Shown piece by piece: positions 17,751-26,957 of a DNA stretch of 64,000 nucleotides. The stretch is taken from contig JAJXWW010000138.1 of assembly GCA_021781415.1 (NCBI GenBank), forward strand, positions 1 through 64,000, written 5' to 3'. The position numbers and the translations under genes are program-made. Each line of letters begins with the position of its first letter. The stretch's first letter is position 1. The stretch is from Planctomycetota bacterium (lineage in GTDB: Bacteria; Planctomycetota; Planctomycetia; Gemmatales; Gemmataceae). The notes beneath the pieces are model-generated. The model had not been told where the DNA came from. It worked only from the letters and a program-made list of their open reading frames with translations, and made no database searches.

Positions 17751-17921
17751 GGCTCTTGAGTCGGTTGACTGTGCCGATTGTGCCGATTGCGTTATCTCAA
17801 GTCGCAACGATTGCGCCGTTTTTGCCTTGATTGCCGAACACTCCTTTTTTATCTTTCAAGAAGAATCCCGGTTTTGCGCCGGGTACCGCACCTTTGTTTC
17901 CACCATCGAGGAGGCACCACC

Positions 17922-18494
17922 ATGCGCGCCTGGATAAAATTGATCGCGGCTCTCTTTGTGGCTCTGCCCTTCGCGGCGACGGCGTTCTGCGCCGATCCGG
18001 AGTTGACCAAGCCCACGCCGGAATCCAACGAAAAGAAAATTGATAAGCTGCAGAAGGAAGTCGCGCAGCTCCGCAAGGAGATGGAACAACTGCGCAAGGA
18101 CGTCACGGACAATAGCGCGAACGGCCTGAAGGTGGTCGGCGATCTGCGCGACATCAAGGAAATGCTGCGAAGCATGGCACCGCGCCAGGATGCCGTCGTC
18201 CGCAAGTCCGGCTACGACGAGCGCTCGCTGAAGCCCGCCGAGACAACCGCACCCGCCACCGCGACGATTGTGCTGGAAAACATCTATAACGCCGCCGCCA
18301 CCGTTCGCATCAACGATCGGTACTACCGCGTGGAGCCGAATCAGACGAAAACGATCTACGGTGTCCCGCTCGGCACGTTTCAGTATTCGGTCGAGGTGGA
18401 CGGCTACGGTGCGACGGAGGGAATGCCGCGCGCCGATCGCTTGCCGGCGGCAGGCTATCGCATTCGCGTCTTCCCGCGCATGCCCTCGCTGTAA
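17922..18494 (+). CDS. exported coiled-coil protein, unknown function
   Basis: A 190-residue protein with a clean signal peptide (MRAWIKLIAALFVALPFAATAFC). It has a heptad-rich coiled coil (about 35-70: KKIDKLQKEVAQLRKEMEQL), a spacer, and a C-terminal beta-rich domain with VRINDRYYRVEPNQT and GVPLGTFQYSVEVDGY. The latter resembles a PEGA-like or carboxypeptidase-regulatory-like surface domain, but I cannot name a family. ATG 17922 is preceded by GAGGAGG. It probably multimerises through the coiled coil in the periplasm. It precedes cmk by 43 bases. Confidence 0.65.
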   Translation: MRAWIKLIAALFVALPFAATAFCADPELTKPTPESNEKKIDKLQKEVAQLRKEMEQLRKDVTDNSANGLKVVGDLRDIKEMLRSMAPRQDAVVRKSGYDERSLKPAETTAPATATIVLENIYNAAATVRINDRYYRVEPNQTKTIYGVPLGTFQYSVEVDGYGATEGMPRADRLPAAGYRIRVFPRMPSL

Positions 18495-18537
18495 GCCGAC
18501 TCGAACCGGCATTTGTGGGGACACGGTTTCGCTCGAT

Positions 18538-19200
18538 ATGATTGTCACCATCGATGGCCCCGCCGGCGCGGGCAAGAGCAGTGCCGCGCGGGCCTTGGCT
18601 CAACTTCTGAATTTCGAGTTTCTGGACACGGGATCGATGTATCGCGCCGTGGCCTTGGCTGCGCTGCGCGCTGGCGTCGATCCGCGCGACGAACCGGCGC
18701 TGAGCGTTCTCGTCGCGGGGCTTCGCTTGGAATTGCCGTCGGGCGGCCAGGTGTTATTGGACGGCGAGGACGCGACCTCGGCCATTCGCACGCGCGAAGT
18801 GACGGCGGCCACGGGAGCCGTCGCCGATAGTCCGTCCGTGCGCGGCCGTTTGGCGAATATGCAGCGGACGATTGCCGAAGGTCGCAACGTGGTTTGCGAG
18901 GGACGCGATCAGGGAACCATCGTCTTTCCCGATGCCGGATGCAAGTTCTTTCTCTTCGCCGATCCCAATGAGCGTGCGCGCCGCCGACAGCGCGAAATGG
19001 CCGCGCGCGGCGAGAGCGTTGCCTGGGAGACGATCCTGCGCGATCAACGAGTGCGCGACGAACGCGATGCCGCCCGCGATCTTGCCCCGATGAAACCGGC
19101 CGAAGATGCTCTATTGTTAGATAGCACGGGGCTAAGTCCGGAGGAAGTCGTGGAGGCGATGGCGGCGCGGGTCCGGCAGCGCATGGGCGGCAGTAGTTGA
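18538..19200 (+). CDS. cmk: cytidylate kinase
   Basis: A 220-residue CMP/dCMP kinase: ATP + (d)CMP gives ADP + (d)CDP. The P-loop is GPAGAGKSS (7-15), followed by FLDTGSMYRA at about 28-37, the EGRDQGTIVFPDA catalytic/LID segment around 122, and a C-terminal LLDSTGLSPEEVVEAM. Length and motif order match the family. ATG 18538 starts right at the family N-terminus; the frame is open upstream through the preceding gene but overlaps it. It is nearly contiguous with plsC, a common pairing, suggesting one transcript. Confidence 0.93.
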   Translation: MIVTIDGPAGAGKSSAARALAQLLNFEFLDTGSMYRAVALAALRAGVDPRDEPALSVLVAGLRLELPSGGQVLLDGEDATSAIRTREVTAATGAVADSPSVRGRLANMQRTIAEGRNVVCEGRDQGTIVFPDAGCKFFLFADPNERARRRQREMAARGESVAWETILRDQRVRDERDAARDLAPMKPAEDALLLDSTGLSPEEVVEAMAARVRQRMGGSS

Positions 19201-19213
19201 GGTGACGGTTTCG

Positions 19214-19912
19214 ATGCGGCGAAGGTATTCTTGGTTCTTGTACGAAATGGGACACTGGCTGTCGTTTACCGGCCTGACCTGGGGTTTCAACTATCGCTTC
19301 GAGGGTCGGGAGTTCATGCCCCAGACCGGCCCTGCATTGCTTATCGCCAATCATCAGAGCTTTCTCGATCCATTGATCGTGGGCTGCGCCGCCCGCCGTC
19401 ATCTCTGTTTCCTAGCCCGCAAGACATTGTTCCGCAATCGCTTCTTCGGAGCCTTGATCGACCGGCTCAACGCCGTCCCGGTCGATCAAGAGGGAGTGGC
19501 CAAGGACGGCTTGAAGACCATTCTGGAAGAATTGAAGGCAGGACAAACCGTCTTGGTCTTTCCCGAAGGCGAACGAACCAGAAAGGGCAATATCCAGCCG
19601 CTCAAGCCGGGTATTTTATTGCTCATCAATCGCATGAACGCGCCGATTGTCCCCATCGGCATCGCCGGTGCGTTCGATGCCCTGCCGCGCACGCGGAAAT
19701 GGCCCAAACTATCGCCGTTCTTTCTGCCGACGACCGGAGCCGACATCGCGGTATCGATTGGCCGACCCATCTCTCCCGATCGCTATCGAGACATGGCGCG
19801 CGAACTGGTGCTGAGAGATCTGTACGAAGAGCTACAGTGCGTGAAGGCGCGCGCCGAGCGCCTGCGGCGCACCCTGGTCTGCCCCGACGCGCCTACGAAC
19901 GAGCGGTGGTAA
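19214..19912 (+). CDS. plsC: 1-acylglycerol-3-phosphate O-acyltransferase
   Basis: A 232-residue PlsC-family acyltransferase that transfers an acyl chain to lysophosphatidate at the inner membrane. The catalytic NHxxxxD motif is NHQSFLD (about 46-52), and the phosphate-binding FPEGERTRKG follows at about 117-126, with the third block APIVPIGIAG after it. ATG 19214 has GAGGTGA at a good distance; a GTG at 19202 in the same frame starts two bases after the cmk stop. It is the second gene of the cmk-plsC pair and is convergent with the fusion acyltransferase gene that follows. Confidence 0.9.
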   Translation: MRRRYSWFLYEMGHWLSFTGLTWGFNYRFEGREFMPQTGPALLIANHQSFLDPLIVGCAARRHLCFLARKTLFRNRFFGALIDRLNAVPVDQEGVAKDGLKTILEELKAGQTVLVFPEGERTRKGNIQPLKPGILLLINRMNAPIVPIGIAGAFDALPRTRKWPKLSPFFLPTTGADIAVSIGRPISPDRYRDMARELVLRDLYEELQCVKARAERLRRTLVCPDAPTNERW

Positions 19913-19935
19913 CGGCGAAGCGACCGTTCGAGAAG

Positions 19936-19965
19936 CCCCTCATTCCCTACCCCTCTCCCCCTGAT
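19936..19965. repeat. partial CCCCTCTCCCC element (half palindrome)
   Basis: GAGAAGCCCCT followed by CCCCTCTCCCCCTGATTA (about 19930-19965) repeats the left half of the 16787 element, including its GAGAAGCCCC lead-in, but has no matching right arm. It overlaps the end of the minus-strand gene and looks like a truncated copy. Confidence 0.5.
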
Positions 19966-22625
19966 TACGGCGCGCTGGGAACGGGAGACTCCACAACGAG
20001 CGCACGCAGAGCCTTGTAGTCGGTCTTGCCGGTACCGAGGACGGGGATTCGTTCGACGCGCCGCACTTCGTCGAGACGCATGACGCCGCGAAATCCCTCT
20101 CCCATCAAGCAAGCATTGGCGTCGCGCAGGCCAATCGCTTCGGTTGTGAACAAGACGATGCGTCGGCCCGCCTCCATCTCGACACCCTCAATGGCGACCC
20201 GCGGGCCGTCTTGGGTCGGAGGATACAGGCGGACGAACGGCTCTTCGAGAGCCGGCAGTGAAATCATCTCGCCACCTGCCTTGAGGAAACGCTTGAGCCG
20301 GCCGCCGAAATGGATGAAACCGTCCTCATCGAGATGGGCGAGATCGCCGGTGACGTACCATCGTTTGCCGTCGCGTTCCTGAAACGGCTGGGGGCCATCG
20401 TGGGCAAGGTATCCTGGGAATACGGTGGGGCCACTGACGAGCAACATGCCCATTCGTCCCGCCGGCATCGCTTCGCCCGTCTCCAGATCGATGATGCGCA
20501 CCGCGACGCCGGGCAACGGCCTGCCCAGCGTGCCGGGGCGATTGGCCTTCACGGTATTGGACGCGACTACGGGAGCGCATTCGGTGATGCCATATCCTTC
20601 CAACAGCGCCGCCGAGGGAGCCATCTCGGCACAGCGTTGCCGCACGCTCGGCGGGCAACTTTCCGCGCCGACGACGATGAGTCGCAGCGAGGTGAGTTGC
20701 CCGCGCTCGGCGCGCTCGAGAATGAAACTGACGAACGTCGGCGTGCCCGCGAGGACGGTCGGTTGATACGCGCCGAGCTTTCGCGCCAACCCGGAGGCAT
20801 CGGTCGGATCGGGATGATGGACGACGCGCATCCCGCCGAGCAGGGGCATCAGGCAGGTGACGCTCATGCCAAAACTGTGGAAAGCCGGCAGGAATCCGAG
20901 TATCGAATCGGCATAGGTGAAACCCAGGAAAGGAATACCGAGGCGTTGATCGCTGAGGATGTTGTTGTGCGTCAGCGGCACCGCCTTGGGCGCTTTCTCG
21001 GAGCCGCTGGTGAACAGCACCACGGCGGGTTGATCCGGTGAGAGAACGGGGAGCCGTTTGCGAATGCGTCCGGGCAGCCATCGCACCGCGAGCAAGGTTC
21101 GGAGTAGTTCGATCTTGCCCATGTCGCCGCGCAGCGTTTCTAAGAAGAGATACTCGGTATTTTCGACCTCAATGGAGGTTCGGTCGATAAACGCGCGCGA
21201 GGTGACGACGTGCGTGAGTCCCATGACGCGCGCGGCATGGGCGAGGTTGGCGGGGCCCGTCGTCCAGTTGAGGACGACGGGTAGTTTGCCGGCCAGTTGC
21301 AGAGCGAGCAGCGCGATGTCGCAAGCCACCGAGGCGGGCAACATCAGCCCCACGTTCGGCGAAGGAAGCGCGGCGAACCGTTTGCTCATGGCCAGAGCCG
21401 CCGTTAACAAGCGTTCGTAAGTGACCGCGCCAGCCATGTCGTCGGCGACGATTGTGTCGCGCGGACTGCGCAAGGCGCGGGCGACAAACGCGGCGGGAAT
21501 CGTCTCGCCCAGGATCTCCAAGTATTTCCCCTCGTCGTGCGAACTTATGGAGCGAGGGGCGAACCATCCGGGCGGTGGCGGCTTGGGCGGTCCTTTCTCC
21601 ACCAACCCTTGTGCTAGTGCCCACAATTGACCCAGCGCGATCGGAACTTGATCCGACGTGAACCCGAATTGTTGCTCGACGCGCAGGTTCAACTCCATGC
21701 GATCGAGGCTATCCAGGCCGAGTCGATCGAACGTGGTGTCCGGCTTCATTTCGTCGTCGGTCAGCGGTCGGCCGAGCTTCTCGGCGATCATGTGCCCAAT
21801 CTCTTCTCGAATCGCGGGCTTGATTTGCGACGGATCGATTTCCTCCAAGCTCCGCAGCTTGGGAAACGCGAAAGTACGGCGACCGAACAGGAAGTGGTAC
21901 GGCACATACGTCGGCATCTCGGGGCCATCGTTCTCGTTGTACCAGGCTTCGAGCCAGGGATTGAGCGTCTCGCGGCGCAGCTCCGGCAGGTGGTCGCGGT
22001 CGATGCGTTCGATGGTGATGTCCACGCGGCGGCGCGGGGCGAACAGGAACAGATTGGCGGCGAGCCAACCGAGTCCAGCGGCATAGCGGCCAATCAGGCT
22101 GGGGTGTTCGCCGGTCTGAGCGAAGCCGAACATACTGCCCCAAAGACCGCGCGTGCGGACCAGGACGACGGTGGCCTCGGTTTGTTGCAAAATATCGGCG
22201 AGCGCGCGCGCGCCGCCCAGCCGTTCCTTGCCGTCGCTCTGAATGCGGCCCGAAGGCCAAAGGATGTGATTCGCACCGGCGTTCAGCCCCGCGATGACCA
22301 ACTCGACCGCTTGCTGGGCGCGCTGCCGCGCCTTGGCGCTGGCTTGATCCAGCGCCGGCACGCGCACGGCGTTGAGTAATTTCATCAACAGGTACATCAG
22401 CGGATTCTTGAAATTGCCCTCGTAGACCATCGGTCGCGGTTTCAAGGTCGGCCAAAGAGTCGCCAGCACCAGCAGCGGGTCGATCAGTCCCGGATGATTG
22501 GGCAAGACCAAGACCGGCCCCTTCAGGTTTTGGACCTGCTCCAACCCTCGGACATGAACCCGATAGCGCAAGGCCAAGAACAGTCGAGACAACAGACACA
22601 AAAGGTAGCGCAACGGCAACAGCAT
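19965..22625 (-). CDS. PlsC-ACP-AMP ligase fusion (Aas-like)
   Basis: An 886-residue three-domain protein. Residues about 1-230 form a PlsC-type acyltransferase (LPNHPGLIDPLL, H44 and D49). Around 290-350 is an acyl-carrier-protein domain with DRLGLDSLDRMEL (phosphopantetheine Ser). From about 370 there is an acyl-AMP ligase (VVLFTSGSEKAPKAVPLTHNN, EGYGITECAPVVA, WYVTGDLAHLDEDGFIHFGG). E. coli Aas joins the first and third domains to reacylate lysophospholipid through ACP; here a carrier domain sits between them, so the acyl group may be handed over within one chain. ATG 22625 starts just before the first hydrophobic helix; upstream in-frame ATGs lack ribosome binding sites. It is divergent from glnA. 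Confidence 0.85.
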   Translation of the reverse strand: MLLPLRYLLCLLSRLFLALRYRVHVRGLEQVQNLKGPVLVLPNHPGLIDPLLVLATLWPTLKPRPMVYEGNFKNPLMYLLMKLLNAVRVPALDQASAKARQRAQQAVELVIAGLNAGANHILWPSGRIQSDGKERLGGARALADILQQTEATVVLVRTRGLWGSMFGFAQTGEHPSLIGRYAAGLGWLAANLFLFAPRRRVDITIERIDRDHLPELRRETLNPWLEAWYNENDGPEMPTYVPYHFLFGRRTFAFPKLRSLEEIDPSQIKPAIREEIGHMIAEKLGRPLTDDEMKPDTTFDRLGLDSLDRMELNLRVEQQFGFTSDQVPIALGQLWALAQGLVEKGPPKPPPPGWFAPRSISSHDEGKYLEILGETIPAAFVARALRSPRDTIVADDMAGAVTYERLLTAALAMSKRFAALPSPNVGLMLPASVACDIALLALQLAGKLPVVLNWTTGPANLAHAARVMGLTHVVTSRAFIDRTSIEVENTEYLFLETLRGDMGKIELLRTLLAVRWLPGRIRKRLPVLSPDQPAVVLFTSGSEKAPKAVPLTHNNILSDQRLGIPFLGFTYADSILGFLPAFHSFGMSVTCLMPLLGGMRVVHHPDPTDASGLARKLGAYQPTVLAGTPTFVSFILERAERGQLTSLRLIVVGAESCPPSVRQRCAEMAPSAALLEGYGITECAPVVASNTVKANRPGTLGRPLPGVAVRIIDLETGEAMPAGRMGMLLVSGPTVFPGYLAHDGPQPFQERDGKRWYVTGDLAHLDEDGFIHFGGRLKRFLKAGGEMISLPALEEPFVRLYPPTQDGPRVAIEGVEMEAGRRIVLFTTEAIGLRDANACLMGEGFRGVMRLDEVRRVERIPVLGTGKTDYKALRALVVESPVPSAP

Positions 22626-22894
22626 GGTAATAATCTCGTGGAACGACGGTCTCCGCGACGGCGAGACCATCCGTGCAGCAATGTATCTGAAATAGAGAGG
22701 CACTGCTAGAGGCGCTACGTCACGATTGCCCGCCAAGTGCCGTTGCCTCGACGATCGGGCCTCCACCGTCCGATCCGAGACGATGGAATGTCGGGTGCGC
22801 GACGGGACGAACATCTTCCTCGGCAATAGCCGTTCGCCGAGGACGGACATAGTTTAACCCTTAATTCAATCTCTCATTTGTGGAGACTCCCGCC

Positions 22895-24307
22895 GTGACA
22901 CCCAAGGAAATCCTCGCTCTGATCCGCGAGAAAGAAGTGCGTGCCGTCGATCTGCGCTTTATGGACTTTCCCGGACTGTGGCAACACTTTACCATCCCCG
23001 CCGAGACGCTGGAAGAACACGTCTTCGAGGAAGGTCTCGGATTCGACGGCTCCAGCATTCGCGGCTGGCAGGCCATCAACGAATCCGATATGCTCGTCGT
23101 TCCCGTCGCCGAGACGGCGTTTCTCGATCCGTTCTGCAAGGATCGCACGCTGACCATGATCTGCAATATCCAAGATCCGCTCACCAAGGAAGACTACACG
23201 CGCGACCCTCGCAATGTGGCGCGCAAAGCCGCCAACTACATGAAGACGACCGGCATCGCCGACACCGCCTATTTCGGACCTGAATTGGAGTTTTTCGTCT
23301 TCGACGACGTTCGCTACGATCAGAACCAGCACTCCGGCTATTATTTCCTCGATAGCGTGGAGGGCGCATGGAACACGGGACGCGACGAGAAGCCGAACCT
23401 CGGCTACAAGCTGCGCTACAAGGAGGGCTATTTCCCCTGCCCGCCGTCCGACGCGCTGCACGACCTGCGCACCGAGATGATGTTGACCATGATCGAATGC
23501 GGTCTAAAGGTCGAAGCGCAGCATCACGAAGTGGCCACCGGCGGACAGGGCGAGATCGACATGAAATACGCTCCGCTGGTGCAGATGGCGGACAATGTGT
23601 TGAAGTATAAATACATCGTCAAGAACGTGGCCCGCAAGCACGGTAAGACGGCCACATTCATGCCCAAACCGCTGTTCATGGACAACGGCACCGGTATGCA
23701 CGTTCATACGTCGTTGTGGAAGGACGGCAAAAATCTGTTCGCCGGCTCTGGCTACGCCGGTCTCTCCGATCAGGCCATGTACGCGATCGGCGGCTTGCTC
23801 AAACACGCTCCCGCCCTGTGCGCCATCACCAATCCGACGACCAACAGTTACAAGCGCCTGGTTCCCGGATACGAGGCTCCGGTCAATCTCGCCTACAGCC
23901 GCCGCAATCGCTCGGCGTCGATCCGCATTCCCGTCTATTCGCCGCACTGGAAGGCCAAGCGCATCGAGTTCCGCTGTCCCGACGGTTCGTGTAATCCTTA
24001 TCTGGCCTTCGCCGCCATCCTCATGGCCATGCTCGACGGCATCAAGAACAAAATCAAACCCGGCGAGCCGCTCGATAAAGACATTTACGATCTCGAACCA
24101 GAGGAACTGGCCAAGGTACCGAAAGCTCCTGGATCGCTGGACGAGGCGCTGCGCAATCTGCGCAAAGACCACGAGTTTTTGCTCCAAGGCGAGGTGTTCA
24201 CCTCCGACGTGATCGATACTTGGATTTGGTACAAGACGGAGAAAGAAGTAGACGCGATCCGGTTGCGCCCGCATCCGTATGAGTTTTATTTGTATTACGA
24301 TATTTGA
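22895..24307 (+). CDS. glnA: glutamine synthetase type I
   Basis: A 470-residue GSI enzyme: glutamate + NH3 + ATP gives glutamine. The N-terminal latch region leads to [10 protein letters not shown]; the metal-ligand segment [11 protein letters not shown], the [10 protein letters not shown] glutamate-binding loop, the [13 protein letters not shown] loop and [11 protein letters not shown] are all present. [12 protein letters not shown] places a Tyr at about 398, matching the adenylylation site of GSI-beta, so regulation by an adenylyltransferase is possible. The GTG at 22895 is chosen because TGGAGA precedes it and the length equals the family norm; a GTG at 22880 adds five residues. It is divergent from the fusion acyltransferase. 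Confidence 0.95.
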   Translation: MTPKEILALIREKEVRAVDLRFMDFPGLWQHFTIPAETLEEHVFEEGLGFDGSSIRGWQAINESDMLVVPVAETAFLDPFCKDRTLTMICNIQDPLTKEDYTRDPRNVARKAANYMKTTGIADTAYFGPELEFFVFDDVRYDQNQHSGYYFLDSVEGAWNTGRDEKPNLGYKLRYKEGYFPCPPSDALHDLRTEMMLTMIECGLKVEAQHHEVATGGQGEIDMKYAPLVQMADNVLKYKYIVKNVARKHGKTATFMPKPLFMDNGTGMHVHTSLWKDGKNLFAGSGYAGLSDQAMYAIGGLLKHAPALCAITNPTTNSYKRLVPGYEAPVNLAYSRRNRSASIRIPVYSPHWKAKRIEFRCPDGSCNPYLAFAAILMAMLDGIKNKIKPGEPLDKDIYDLEPEELAKVPKAPGSLDEALRNLRKDHEFLLQGEVFTSDVIDTWIWYKTEKEVDAIRLRPHPYEFYLYYDI

Positions 24308-24648
24308 GAATTAGGGTCGACAGCTCCCAAAATTGTTGGCAGGTGTGGTCGGAATCGAAAGTGGCCGCTCTGGAAGTCTCTGGTCGGAAGACAGGTCGAA
24401 TTGAATTACTGTGGAGAGAGCCATCAGGTTCTGGAAGTCCGAGCCGAGAAAGCATTAGTATATTGCTGCTCGTTCGGTCGGGGAAGCTGGGGTATGGACG
24501 TCTTGCTCGTGGGCGATCAACTCCCAGAGCCAAGACACACCTCACCAGCCCCCTGGTGCGATCCGCCGTGCCGGAATGCTCTATAACCCAAGGCGTCTCT
24601 TCGTTACGATGGAATGATGTCCGATTTTTGGGGAGCCTGGAGCCTGCC
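24308..24648. other. 341-base intergenic region before the DUF6941-like gene
   Basis: The plus-strand frame is open across this region but shows no protein-like pattern and no ribosome binding site until GGAG before 24649. I recognise no gene, repeat or structured RNA. TATAAC near 24582 could be part of a promoter for the downstream pair. Confidence 0.35.
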
Positions 24649-25074
24649 ATGCCCGCTGCGGCACTGACGCCTCGCATCCGTTTGATGGCGGTATGCGATG
24701 GGGTTCGAGAGAGCAAGACAGAAAGCGGCGTTTTCCATGTGAAAGGGTTGCGTCGATGGATCGAAACGCGAGCCTTTCCCTTTACGCCCGCAAGTCTTTG
24801 GCTTCTCTTGGTTTTTTCGAGTCCGCGCAGCGGAGTATTTCCCGGATACGTTTTGGTCATCGACGACAGCACCGACAAAACAGTTTTCTACCGTCCCTTG
24901 ACACCTACTCCGCAATTTGATGAAAATGAAGAATCAATTACTGGCTTTGCCCGATTGAAATGTTCGTTTCCTCACGAGGGTCGATACTCGATCCAATTCT
25001 GGTTTTATCAAGATCAGGGTAAAGACATACTCAAGGGAGAAATTCCTTTCACCGTTAAACAGAGGGAGGTCTGA
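24649..25074 (+). CDS. DUF6941-like protein
   Basis: A 141-residue protein whose pattern fits DUF6941 as I know it: an opening RIRLMAVCDGVRE with a following GVFHVKGLRRWIE, a central FPFTPASLWLLLVFS, and a closing beta-rich part CSFPHEGRYSIQFWFYQDQG. Members are small, beta-rich and uncharacterised. The start at ATG 24649 has TGGAG eight bases upstream; the frame is open much further left but without protein character. A 65-residue gene follows three bases after the stop, so the two are almost certainly co-translated. Confidence 0.6.
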   Translation: MPAAALTPRIRLMAVCDGVRESKTESGVFHVKGLRRWIETRAFPFTPASLWLLLVFSSPRSGVFPGYVLVIDDSTDKTVFYRPLTPTPQFDENEESITGFARLKCSFPHEGRYSIQFWFYQDQGKDILKGEIPFTVKQREV

Positions 25075-25077
25075 GCG

Positions 25078-25275
25078 ATGGAAAAAGAACCCAAGAAGAA
25101 AATGCGCGGCCCCACGCTCCAGGAATTCGAACTAGTACCCATCACCGATCCGGCCGAGTTGGAGGCTATTGACCGTCGCCGCAAGGAGGCGATGAAAGTG
25201 ATACGGGAAGCGGAACGCGCCTATGAGGCCGTCCTTCGCAAACACGCCAAGCGCAAACCGCCCAAACGCAAGTGA
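25078..25275 (+). CDS. small basic helical protein paired with the DUF6941-like gene
   Basis: A 65-residue, strongly charged protein (MEKEPKKKMRGPTLQEFEL start, KHAKRKPPKRK end) with a central helix rich in Glu, Arg and Ala. GGGAGGT upstream of the ATG is a strong ribosome binding site lying inside the end of the preceding gene. No family is recognised. The tight spacing suggests a functional partnership with the DUF6941-like protein, and the Lys/Arg tail could bind nucleic acid; both are inferences. Confidence 0.55.
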   Translation: MEKEPKKKMRGPTLQEFELVPITDPAELEAIDRRRKEAMKVIREAERAYEAVLRKHAKRKPPKRK

Positions 25276-25329
25276 TCCTCTCCCGAAGTCTTGAACCGTG
25301 GAACGCGCTGGATTCCAGTAAGGTGATCG

Positions 25330-26292
25330 ATGAAATCTCTCCTCAAACTCATTTCCGGACTACTGCTCCTCTCGATCGTCAGCCGCGCCCCGGCGGAGCC
25401 GAAGCCGGCTCCCGTGGTGCAGGCGACTCCCTTGCCGTATCACCGCGTTTCGTTCGAGCGGAACGGCAGCGAGATCACGCGCTCCCATTTCGGGACCGAT
25501 CTCAAACGACCGTTCCTCTATCCGGTGATCGGTCCTTCCGGTCGCCCCTTGACGCGCATGGGGCATCCGCACGATCCGGTGAGTCATAGCCATCACAACT
25601 CCGTTTGGCTGTCGCACGCCAAGGTCAACGATGTCGATTTTTGGGGCGATACCGGCAAGGGGCGAATCGTGCATCAACGATTGGAGAAGCTCACCGATGG
25701 CGACGACGACGCCTCGGCTACGACCTTCAATCTGTGGATCGACGAGGGCAAGCATCGGACACTGCTGGCGGAACGGCGGCGCATCCGCGTGATACCGAAG
25801 GACGGGGGAGCGGCGTTGATTCTCATCGACTCGCAATTCGAAGCGAAAACCGATGTCGTTTTCGGCAAGACGCCGTTCGGCTTCGTCGGCGTGCGCATGG
25901 CCAAGAATATCGGCGTGCGCGACGGCGGCGGGACCATTCGCAATTCGGCGGGCGGAATCGACGAGAAGGGCGTCTTCTGGAAACCGGCGAAGTGGGTCGA
26001 TTACAGTGGAGCCGTCACGCGCGACGTCAAACGACTCGAAGGCATCGCCCTCTTCGACCATCCGAAAAATCCCAATCATCCCTCCGTCTTTCACGTCCGC
26101 AACGACGGCTGGATGGGCGCTTCCTTCAGCTTTGCCGCCCCCGTCGAGCTTGCCCAAGGCAAGACGCTGCGCCTTCGCTACGGCTTGTACGTCCACGCCA
26201 CGCTCGATGCCGCGGCTCTCGATGCCCGCTGGAACGATTTTGCCAAAGGCGATCTCGACGATCTGTCTCCCAAGCCCGCCGGGCCGAAATAG
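25330..26292 (+). CDS. exported PmoA-like (DUF6807) family protein
   Basis: A 320-residue exported protein with a signal peptide (MKSLLKLISGLLLLSIVSRAPA). The core matches the planctomycete DUF6807/'PmoA' family: RPFLYPVIGPSGRPLTRMG, then HPHDPVSHSHHNSVWLSH with several conserved His, DVDFWGDTGKGRIVHQ, and the C-terminal WMGASFSFAAPVEL. Despite the automatic 'methane oxygenase PmoA' label this family often carries, it is not the membrane methane monooxygenase subunit; it resembles enzymes of sugar or polysaccharide catabolism loci. The His-rich loop suggests a metal or substrate site. It stands alone here, without sugar genes beside it. Confidence 0.75.
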   Translation: MKSLLKLISGLLLLSIVSRAPAEPKPAPVVQATPLPYHRVSFERNGSEITRSHFGTDLKRPFLYPVIGPSGRPLTRMGHPHDPVSHSHHNSVWLSHAKVNDVDFWGDTGKGRIVHQRLEKLTDGDDDASATTFNLWIDEGKHRTLLAERRRIRVIPKDGGAALILIDSQFEAKTDVVFGKTPFGFVGVRMAKNIGVRDGGGTIRNSAGGIDEKGVFWKPAKWVDYSGAVTRDVKRLEGIALFDHPKNPNHPSVFHVRNDGWMGASFSFAAPVELAQGKTLRLRYGLYVHATLDAAALDARWNDFAKGDLDDLSPKPAGPK

Positions 26293-26477
26293 CCGTCCTT
26301 CGAGAGCGTGCGATTGCTTGCGGAATCGGCGGCGTTGCCGTAAGCTAAATGTTAGAGGCTGTCCCTTGGGGCGATTTCGGAGCCGCGAGCGTGAGGGAGC
26401 GGAGCGAAATGGCTCGAAAAGCCGCTCCTTCACGATTGCGACCCCGCTGGATTTGCCTCGATTGCGAGGAACTCTCG

Positions 26478-26924
26478 ATGCCGCGCAAACCCGTCAAGCC
26501 CGAACGCAAGCCGCAGAAAACGGCCGTGGTCGCCTTCAAGGTCGAGAGCGAGTTGGCCGAGCTGCTCGATAAGCTTCCCAACAAGAGCGCTTTTATCCGC
26601 AATGCCATCGCCGCCCAGCTCGGCGTGGCCTGCCCGCTCTGTCAGGGTAAGGGCGTGGTGCCGCGCGGCGTACACGATCACTATGCTCCACTGTTGACGC
26701 GCTACAATTCGCGCAGCTGCGAAGGATGCGGCCACGAGATGTCTTTTCCACTCGATCCAGGCGTTCTCGATGAGGACACGCGCGCGCGGTTGGAGCAGTT
26801 CTTTCTGGGCGGCCCGCTGTTTTGCGATGGCTGCTACGACAAGTTGCCCAGTTGCGACGACTGCGGCTGGCACATCAGCCCGGATCGCATCGACGAACAC
26901 CACCGCAAGGCGCACCATTCCTGA
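26478..26924 (+). CDS. ribbon-helix-helix protein with four CxxC metal motifs
   Basis: A 148-residue protein. Residues about 14-50 (KTAVVAFKVESELAELLDKL, then NKSAFIRNAIAAQLG) look like a ribbon-helix-helix DNA-binding fold. The rest carries four CxxC pairs: CPLC (52-55), CEGC (81-84), CDGC (116-119) and CDDC (126-129), plus a His-rich tail (DEHHRKAHHS). It may be a metal- or redox-responsive transcription regulator; this combines visible motifs with inference. ATG 26478 has GAGGAA nearby; an in-frame ATG at 26349 would add 43 residues without family character. Its target is unknown; it is convergent with the HEAT-repeat gene. Confidence 0.65.
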   Translation: MPRKPVKPERKPQKTAVVAFKVESELAELLDKLPNKSAFIRNAIAAQLGVACPLCQGKGVVPRGVHDHYAPLLTRYNSRSCEGCGHEMSFPLDPGVLDEDTRARLEQFFLGGPLFCDGCYDKLPSCDDCGWHISPDRIDEHHRKAHHS

Positions 26925-26957
26925 TCTGCCCCGTCCGCAGCGCCGACCGAGGAGATT

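Noticed and set aside
25330-26292. Methane monooxygenase subunit PmoA
   Set aside because: The protein is soluble and exported with a His-rich loop and lacks the multi-pass membrane structure of particulate methane monooxygenase; the PmoA label is a family misnomer.
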